Below are positions 55,886 through 64,000 of a stretch of 64,000 nucleotides of DNA, in pieces; position 1 is the first letter of the stretch; every line of letters starts with the position of its first letter. The stretch covers positions 1 to 64,000 of the forward strand of contig JAHLKC010000003.1 in the NCBI GenBank assembly GCA_025449115.1. Direction: 5' to 3'. The stretch is from Chytridium lagenaria (Eukaryota > Chytridiomycota > Chytridiomycetes > Chytridiales > Chytridiaceae). The translations under genes were made by a program, and so were the position numbers. Under the pieces are notes generated by a model. It worked only from the letters and a program-made list of their open reading frames with translations, searched no databases and had not been told where the DNA came from.

Positions 55886-56585
55886 GGTCATTGCAGGCCA
55901 TCAAATAACTACTGACACGTAGGCAAACAGTTCTCGCCAGTAGCTACTGTTGATGTAAGGCTTTGTTATGATCGTGAATTCTTAGATATTCAGACCTTAT
56001 GTTGATTTTTTGGTTCGTTAATGTCATGATTCATAGGTGAGCTAGTTTTCATCCTTCGTCAGTCTATGGGACTTCCACCATAGATTGGTTTTTATACTAA
56101 ATAGCTAGTCTTTTATAGTTTGTTGGAATCCTTTAATTCTTAGGGTACTCTTATTGTTATTATTGCTATTTGTGCTTCTGCATTGAGTGCTGCTAATTAT
56201 TTGAGTGTTATTAAAGTTATTCACTTCGATCTTCCACGCTATGGACATCGTTTTATTAATCAAGTCACCATTTCTCGTGGTGATGCACATTCTTCTCCTG
56301 CCACCCTTCGTGTAAGTACTAAAAATACTGCTAGTTCCATTATTATTAGTTCTATTGTTGGTAGTCTAATTCTACTACAAGAAATTTATTTCTGATAATG
56401 AAATAATCTTTGATTCCGTGGTCATTACAGCCATCAAATAACGCCTGACACGTCGGCAAACAGTTCTCGCCAGTAACTATGCTGATGTAAGGTTTGTTAT
56501 GATCGTTTAATGCGTAGGATATTCAGACCTTCTGTTAATTTCTTTGTTTACTTTAAAGTCATGATTCATGGTGCAGCTAGTTTTC
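55886..56585. repeat. Direct repeats of about 165 bp flanking a 370-bp insert
   Basis: GGTCATT-CAG...CCATCAAATAAC...GCTAGTTTTC occurs at 55886-56050 and, diverged, at 56420-56585 in the same orientation. The layout resembles a miniature LTR element, but no PBS or TG...CA ends were confirmed. Confidence 0.7.
56114..56395 (+). other. Small hydrophobic open frame inside the repeat pair, function unknown
   Basis: An open stretch starting after a TAG near 56140 reads GTLIVIIAICASALSAANY and continues to a stop at 56395; the first ATG is not in a strong context. It is hydrophobic at the start, with a polar middle (RGDAHSSPATL) and a hydrophobic end. No family recognised; it may be non-coding. Confidence 0.25.
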
Positions 56586-57645
56586 GATGAGCTGGATGGA
56601 ACCCTTCAAATATGAATGACTCACTAAAATCGATATTTACATTGTTTTGTACATATTGGTCGCCCATAATCTCGGCCACAGTAATGCGTCCGTTCTTTTT
56701 TCTTCTTCTTGTTCTTGTTCTTTTTATTTCTATTACTCCGTTTTGGTTATCACTTTTTTTCCACATAGTTTTTTAATTCGATCTCCGTTATAGATTTCAA
56801 GTTTTAATTATCATTTGATCGTCGTTAATGAAATGCGGGTTAAAAAGTGAGCAGCAGAGGAGTATGTGTTGATGTTGTTGATGTGAGAGGTTTCAAGTGT
56901 TTTTTTGATGTGCAAATGATTTATAATATTACTGGTTGGTATTAATTCACACTCCGAATTGAAGGCAGATCATTTTCATTGGACAATCCTTTTGATGGTC
57001 CAGAACATGTTCTAATATTCAAATAAATAAATATAAGGTTGATCCTTTCTATTCTTTATTATTGCTTTGCTGTCTGTGCTTTGCTATTAAATTATTATTT
57101 CTATTTCTATTACTGCTATTGGATGGTGAGTCACACTTGAGTCACATTTTAAAATTTGATCTGCTGCTTTGCTCATCATTTATTTATTTATTTATTAAGA
57201 GAAAGGGAAGAAAGGGAAGAAAGAGAAAGAGAAAGAGAAGCTGAACACCTCACACCTCTCACCTCTCACCTCTTCAATTATTTAATTTAATAATATTTAC
57301 CTGACACAAACCACCCAAACTCTTTTTATTTATTTATTTATTATTTTATCTTATTTCTCCGATCTTTTCTCATCCTGCTTTATGGTCCGGCAGTTAACAC
57401 TGAGATTCGTCTATCAAAAATGAAAATACTTTGAACACTTGCAATAGTCCCAACATCGAATTTCACTCTTTCTGGTTCTTAGTGGTAGTAAAAAGTGATC
57501 TGCGTTCGAATCTCACTTTGTGGTTAAACACCAACGATAGACGGACAGCAAGCAAGCAAGCAATCAGGAACAGACAGACACTCACCTTCCTTCCTCTCTA
57601 CCTACCTATCCATCAAATAACAATACTAGCGGTGGGAGAGGGAAG

Positions 57646-60600
57646 ATGCTTCCGCATCAGCATCAGCAGCCACAGCTACGGCGTCAGCACCAACACTCTC
57701 ATCTCGTAAACCATCAAATGCAACAACAACAGCAACAACAACAACATCATCATCATCATCAACATCAACATCAGCAACAAGGCTGGGATATGCCTATGGC
57801 ATCTTCATCCTCTAGTTCAAGCTCATCCTTCCCACCTTCCTACTTTCACTCCTTAAACCCGTCTCCTGTTTCCTCACCCTCCTGCCCCATCCATCCACCG
57901 CATCCTTTAAAAACCTCAATATTTCCTCCCGCAGCAACTTGTCCACCAGAATGCTCTTATGCCTCTTGTACAGATCCAACTCGCAGCACTCGCATAAACA
58001 CTTTCAACTCGTCTGACCGATCCATGCTCTCCCTCCTGCCCTTTGGCGTCGTCGTCGTTAGAATGAATTATCACGGTTGTACCACTTCCACAGCAAACTC
58101 TCTCCCGCCCCAGTATTCTGCCGCCAGTCTTGTCAATGCATCGCGTCCCGTCTTTGCCAACCCAACCTTCTCATCCGCCTTTCGTCTCCCAGATTCCACC
58201 TCGCTGACCATTGACGCAGTCTGCTCTCAAATCGCTCAAACCATCCACCCAGACGACTGGCGCACCATCTCTACAACCCTCTTCCCTTTCCACCCTTCCG
58301 CCTCTTCAACCGAAATGCCACCCCCATCATTATCATCCCTCCCTTTACCACCTCCCAACCCAACCTCATTTCCTACCGCATCCTCCAACCCAACAATACC
58401 TACCGTCAAGTCTCAGGACACTCATTTTTTGTCCCACAACCTCAAAACGCATCCCAGATTTTCGTCCACATTGTCAAAATTGACGATTCAACAAAATCAT
58501 CGTCGGCTGATCCTCCCGTCCATCATCCCACCTCCAACCACCACAACCAACACCCCTTCAAACCACCATCATCATTATCATCCACCCTCCCCGCAACGCT
58601 GCCCGAAACAATGTCCCTCCACGACCTTACCGACATGATCTGCCATGAAATCCGCAACCCCCTCGCTGGCATCTCTGGCAACCTCGAACTCCTCCGTCAT
58701 GGTCTCGAACAACGTCGCGCCGTCCTCGCGCGTGCTCTCGGTCTCAAATCAGACCCCTCTCCAACACCTCCCATGCAGCACCTCCACGCATTACATAGGG
58801 ACGACGAGGAATGCGTGGAAGCCATTCAGGTCTGTTCGAAACACGCGGGTCGCATTGTTTCGGACGTTCAGAATCTAGGAGGCGTTTTAAAGGCGTTTTC
58901 TGCGCCGGCTAAATCGGCTTACCTCCATGCTCATGATGGGGAGACGCAACGGAGTGGGATGGCGCATGGGTTGTTTGATCCGAGGACGGTTGTTGGGGAA
59001 GTGGCGAGGATGATGCGTGCGAGGGCGAGGATTGCGGGGGTTGGATTGAGGACGTGTTTTCCGTTGGATCGAGTGGAGTTATGGGGGGATGCACAGAGGG
59101 TTCGACAGGTTGTTGTGAATCTTGTGTTGAATGCTGTGGGACATACGGCATCTGGGGGTACGATTACAGTCGGTGTTGAGCCGATGGTGAGTGGGAGTGG
59201 GGAGGGTGGGAGAGTGCAAAGGAATCGAGGGAGGAGGAGAGGAGTGGGGAGGATGAGATGAGGGCGAAACATATGGCGGTGATTCGACGACGGTTGGGGA
59301 TGAAGCCTGTTGCTGTGCAAGGGGCTGCGCCACCGCCGTTTAGGGAGAGAGGGGAACGACGGGATGTTGTGGCAAAAGATAGTTTGGGCGGGTCAGCGAC
59401 GCAGGTCATAAAAATTTATGTGACGGACACGGGGACGGGAATGACACCTGAGGAGTGTGATAAATTGTTCAAGAGGTTTTCGCAGCCCATCAAGAAGAAT
59501 CAGAAGGAAGGGGTTGTGGTGGACGAAGGGTTTGGGCTTGGATTGCAGATTAGTCGACGGCTTGTTGAGAGTATGGGAGGACGGATGGGGGTGCAGAGTG
59601 TCAAAGGGAGGGGGTCAACGTTTTTCTTTTTGTTGGGTGGACGACCTATCAATCCTGATGATGCGGACGGAGGAATCACACTATCCACACCAGCAACCGT
59701 TGAAAGCCACACCCGTCCTGTCCCGCTATCAAGACGCGCGAGAACCTTGACCCACGATGAGAGCGTTCTGTCGTCGACGAAAGCCGTTGCGTGTGTACCG
59801 TTACGACGGGCGAGGAGTGTGAGTGCTGATGGGGAGGGATGTGTGCCGTTGAATGTGGACCCGTTTCCCGTGATACCGCCGTCGAATGGGGGTGGGATTA
59901 TGATGACGACGGATGTGGCGTGGGATACGCCACCGCCGACACCGAGGAATGGACCTGTGATGGGGGAACGGATGAGGACTTTGTCGGGGACGATGGTTGA
60001 GAATGCGATGAGTTGTGAGGAGACGCGGGAGGAGGAGAGTGGGGAGGTGTTGAAGAAGGGGAGGTTGCCAAAGGCGTCGATGATTGTGGAGGATAATCCT
60101 ATAAAGTAAGTAGAATGAAGCTTGATTCCTCTCTTTATACTTGGTGTATTTTTTTGGAAAAAAGTGTTAACGTGGCATTTTTTTTTAAATTTTTTTTTTT
60201 TTGTTAGCCAACGCATCCTCACCCGCTTCCTCGCCTCCCTCGGCATCCCCACCGTTACCGCCCGTGACGGTCTCGAAGCCCTCGAACTCTTATACCACCG
60301 CGTCGACGACACCACCACTGATCCAACCCCCACCCCACCTCTTACCTTGGGCGGCACATTGATTGCACCACCGCCAGCCTACCCCACCCCATCCCGGCCA
60401 CACGACTCCACCAAACGCATCCGACGAAGAACGGGGATGGAGGATGTTGAGATTGTGTTTATGGATGTAGAGATGCCGCGGATGGATGGGATTACGGCGA
60501 CAAGGGAGATTAGACGGTTGGAGAGGGAGGAGGAGGGTGGAGGACGGAAGAGGAAGTTTGGGGAGGATGAGGATGGGGTTGAGGAGGAGGGTGGTGGTGG

Positions 60601-60751
60601 GGAGAAGAGACGACGGTGATGATTGTGGGGGTTGTCGGGGAATGCGAGGAGTGATCATGTGAGGAGTGGACTTGAGGCTGGGATGGATGAATATGTGATT
60701 AAGCCTTGGAAGGCGGAGGATATTGAGAGGGTGTGTAGAACTGCAGAATGA
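57646..60751 (+). CDS. Hybrid histidine kinase HK3 (PAS-HK-receiver), several frame breaks
   Basis: Starts at 57646 with a Gln/His-rich low-complexity region. A PAS domain (LLPFGVVVV...IAQTIHPDDW, then YRILQPNNTYRQVSGHSF in the next frame) leads to a canonical H-box CHEIRNPLAGISGNLELL. The N-box is VNLVLNAVGHT, G1 is DTGTGM and G2 is GFGLGLQISRRL. The intron 60106-60207 splits the receiver start (VEDNPI/NQR), followed by VFMDVEMPRMDGI and VIKPW. Frame changes occur near 58300, 59187-59221 and 60600-60640. The second could be a 35-nt GTGAGT...AG intron, since removing 59187-59221 exactly restores the frame. No membrane segment. Divergent from HK2 on the other side of a 2.5-kb region. Confidence 0.8.
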
Positions 60752-62121
60752 AATTCACATAAAAAACACATTCCCTTCTCTCTCTCTTTATTTTTCGAAA
60801 TGTCTTTTATGCCCTGCTTCTTTCAATCATTGTTTGTTGTGTTTTTTTTTGTTTTATAGACGCGTGCTTTACTTCTTGTTTTTTTTATCTGGCGCGCACA
60901 ATGTAACACTTTTTGTTCAATCTGTTTGTTTAACGGACGCACTTTCTGTTTTTTTTTTTATCGCGTGTTGGGGATACCTCTCTTTCTTGCATCCGCTGTC
61001 TGGTTGAGCGTGTATCTATGTATGATGTGGCAAGGAAAAGAGGTGGATGGTTTGTTTTGTTTCTTTGTTATATATACCTGAGGTGTTTTCTGTTATCCTT
61101 TTGATGGGGAGTGGGGTTTTCTGTTTTTCTTTCATGTTGATCTTTTTTTATAATAGTTTATCTTTATTCATCTGGATGTGTTGTTTACGCGTACTAAAGT
61201 ACATACCATGGGCCATGGCCGTCCTTTCATTGAGAACTCAGCTGTTCAGATTGAGCCATTATTTTTCCATGGCATCATCCACGACTATAACTTTCCTATA
61301 TAAAATGCTGAATGCCTAGTTAGGCAATAATGTGCGCATGAATGATATATGCTTACTAATAAATACAAATAAAATAATAAATTCATCGACAGAGATCGAA
61401 GGATCACGATTGGGTATATTTATAGAATAAATAATATTTATTAGAAATGATATTCAAGTGTGTGGCAGAGAGAGCAGCAGCAGCTCAGCAGATGATGATG
61501 TGCTTTATTTGGTATTTAATATTTAATTAATTATTTAAAAATAAAAAAATAAAAAAGAAAGAAAATTGTTTTTGATCGACAATTAAAGGACAAGCAGGTC
61601 TTTTTTTTAATCTATTACTTGTTTGAACCAGCAACTTGTTTTATTAATAAAAGACCTTCCGTCGGGTCGGCGTTGCTTTAAAGTTCAAAAGACGACGGCC
61701 CTTACTTATATACCTATTAAATAGGTACATACCTAATTAACCTTCTTACATAGTCTTGTTCGGCGTGAGGCCTTTGTTGTTCAAGTTGTGTGAGTGATTT
61801 TATCCCATCCGTTCATTGTTGACGACGGTGGAAGGTATGTGTGGTTTCGTTTACCCCACTTGCCATCTCCTCAAAAAACACTGCAACAGGCAACCTCCCT
61901 CAAAAAAAAGTCTCCATCCCTTAAAAACAATCAAGTGCTGGTTTTAGGTGTTGGTTTCTCTCCTCAACTTGCAAACAAAAAATAAGAAATCAATTTACAA
62001 CCCTCTCCTCCTCTGCTTGAGCATTCACAAAAACACATCCTTTGGCCCGCGACAAAGGGAGACTCCCCCGCTTTTCATTCGAATCAAGAACACCCAGATC
62101 CCCGCCATCTCGAATGCAACC
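60752..62121. other. Intergenic region between HK3 and HK4
   Basis: T-rich 3' flank of HK3, then AT-rich sequence with homopolymer runs. No gene recognised. Confidence 0.45.
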
Positions 62122-64000
62122 ATGCTCGTTGGATGTGGGAAGGATAGGTTGGGGGTTACGGTGTTGTCGGAATTACCGGTCGGTTTGCTAGCATTGTACG
62201 TGCCAGGTGAACCCAAGGGTGAACCTGACTTTGAAGAGGGTCTTGTCGGCCCGCGTGAACCTGTTTATGTAAATAAGGCGTTTAGGAATGTGTTTAGGTG
62301 TGAGGATGTTGGGGGGATGTTGGGGAGGGTTCATGAAGAGGATAGGAGGGTTGTTGAAAGGGTTTTGATGGAGGGGTGGGTGGGGTGTTGGGGGTATCGG
62401 GTTTGGTTGGGGATGCGGTGGGTGCATGTTTTGATGCATACGATGAGGATGGGGAGGGTTGTTGTGCATGTTGTTATAGTTCAAGATGGAATTGGGGAGA
62501 TGACGATGAATGGTGTTGAGGGACATGAGATACGAAATGAAGCTACAATGAGTTTAGTTGAGGTTGTGGATGTGGTTTGCCATGAGATACGGAATCCGCT
62601 GTCTGGGATATCGGGGGGTTTAGAGATCATTGCGTCAGTGTTGGAGGAACGGAAAGGAGTGTTGATGGATGCTGTGGAGACGGCTTTGTTGGAATGTCCA
62701 TTGACACCCCCGATGACACCAAGAGAGAGGTTGAGAGGTCTCACAACGCATCAAGTGAAACGATTATGCGGGTTATACCATGATGAAGAGGAATTTGTGA
62801 AAGCTGTGTTGGCTTGTTCAAGTCATTCCAACGATATTCTTACAGGGTTATCAAACAACCGACACCGCCGAGACTAGCAGTAAAACCGGCGCCGGAGGTC
62901 ACGTTTGATCCAAGGAATGTTGTTAATGATGTGGCGGTGATGATGAAGGCGCGAGCGAGGCAGTTTGGGATTTCGCTGCGTACGTGTCTGCCTATGGGGG
63001 ATGTGAGGACACGTGGGGATTCGTATATTGTTCGACAGGTTGTGATGAATTTGGTGTTGAATGCCATAAGACATACAGGGGATGGGGGTATCGTGACGAT
63101 TGGGGTGGATACGGTTGGGGGGGTGAGGCAAAGTACAGGGGTGGGAAGACGGAGGAGGGGCAAAGATGGGGTGTTGTTCAGGGTGTTGTTGTTTATGTGG
63201 AGGATACGGGGGTGGGACTATCAGAAGATGAATGTGGGGAGTTGTTTAAAAGGTTTTCGCAACCGATACGGCATGTCGGGGATCAACATGAGACGATGGA
63301 TACGGCTGTTCATCATCTTGACGCCATGTTTGGGGTGGCAATAAGTCTTGACGCGTCTCCAGGAGATTCATCCATGCTGGATTCATCATCCCCACCATCG
63401 TTCACGTTTGATTTACCAGCATCACCTACACTACTCGCGGACGGGACACCCTCGCCGCACCCGAAATTGGAGACAGGGTTTGGACTCGGTCTTTTGATCA
63501 GTAAACAGCTTGTGGAATCTATGGGGGTACTATGGGCGTGGAGAGCGAGAAGGGGAGAGGATCCAAGTTTTACTTTGTGTTGGGGGGTGGTGACAGTAAG
63601 CTGGAGGGGGCGTCGGGGTTGGATGGGGTGATGCGGTCAGGGCAGGCTGTCGAGGGGGTGGTATCACCAAAGGGGATGTGGAATGAGGAGGTGAAGTATC
63701 GGATACCTAGGGGGGCGTTGGTTGTAGATGATAATCCCATCAAGTAAGTTCTTTACTATATATCTCACACTTTTCGTTATTACCAAAACAATGGTTTTAA
63801 TAGTTTAAACGTTTTATTTTTTTCTCGCCAGCCAACGCGTTCTTTCCCGTCTTCTCCAAAAACTCGGCATCCCCACTTTCACCGCCGACGACGGTCTCCA
63901 AGCCCTCACCATCCTCTTCCCCACTCCTCCAACACCCACTCCCCCCAATTGACATTGTCTTTATGGACGTTGAAATGCCTCGTATGGATGGTATAACTGC
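62122..64000 (+). CDS. Hybrid histidine kinase HK4 (PAS-HK-receiver), cut by window end
   Basis: Start chosen at 62122 because the PAS domain begins soon after (LSELPVGLLALYVPGEP, then EPVYVNKAFRNVF and VHEEDRRVVERVL). The H-box CHEIRNPLSGISGGLEII is canonical; the N-box is MNLVLNAIRHT, G1 is VEDTGVGL and G2 is GFGLGLLISKQLVESMG. The intron 63744-63831 sits at the same place as in the other three (VDDNPI/NQRVL). The receiver proceeds to VFMDVEMPRMDGI at the window end. Frame breaks lie near 62845, 63150, 63522 (five G where six are needed) and 63950 (a C run). All but the first are in G- or C-rich runs, which points to sequence error as a strong alternative to decay. Confidence 0.8.

Larger units (their letters stand above)
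55151..57645. other. Divergent intergenic region between HK2 and HK3
   Basis: Contains a pair of about 165-bp direct repeats (55886-56050 and 56420-56585) flanking a small open frame, and low-complexity TTTA tracts near 57180 and 57330. No other gene recognised. Confidence 0.5.

Noticed and set aside
57500..57545. tRNA-like GTTCGAATC motif
   Set aside because: The flanking bases do not form a T-arm stem and no D-arm or acceptor pairing is visible.

Overview
The window looks like nuclear DNA of a filamentous or zoosporic fungus. Genes are split by short GT-AG introns (about 49-193 nt, one with a perfect TACTAAC branch site). Promoters are TATA plus CT-rich leader, intergenic DNA is AT-rich, and there are PAS-histidine kinase-receiver hybrids, a SET/MYND protein, small secreted proteins and fungal-type retroelements. 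An early-diverging (chytrid-like) lineage is my inference, because folate-biopterin (FBT/BT1) transporters are uncommon in Dikarya; the taxonomy is not proven by the sequence.

Layout. 1-2.8 kb: the 5' part of a decayed Ty3/gypsy retrotransposon on the minus strand, cut by the window edge. 4.1-39.9 kb: eight paralogous genes for FBT-family membrane transporters (one minus, seven plus). All share a 61-64 nt first exon ending in codon phase 1, a TATA box, and a conserved 3' UTR block with a GGAGA-N8-TCTCC stem-loop. The third copy (12.1 kb) is fully intact. The others carry from one to about twenty single-base indels, clustered in three copies. Between copies 4 and 5, the two most similar copies, lies a gene-free block (18.1-25.5 kb) of repeats. 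It includes a decayed minus-strand reverse transcriptase that looks DIRS-like, three 89-bp tandem repeats, about 31-bp degenerate repeats and a long inverted repeat.

40.2-45.1 kb: three minus-strand genes for small secreted proteins of about 210 aa with conserved cysteines and a C-terminal motif resembling some carbohydrate-binding modules. 46.2-48.0 kb: a minus-strand SMYD-like SET/MYND gene. 48.5-64 kb: four soluble hybrid histidine kinases in two divergently oriented pairs (two minus, two plus). Each has one PAS domain, an HK core and a receiver, with an intron at the same phase-2 position at the start of the receiver. The last is cut by the window end.

How they fit together: the FBT array is a recently expanded transporter family, probably at the plasma membrane or an organelle membrane, with pteridine, folate or a related solute as possible substrate (family inference only). 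The kinases are self-contained sensors expected to feed a phosphorelay. Nothing in the sequence ties the kinases to the transporters. Frameshifts by one base, often in homopolymers, recur in the transporters, the kinases and the SMYD gene. This suggests residual assembly error as much as pseudogene decay, so coding calls are given as gene spans.
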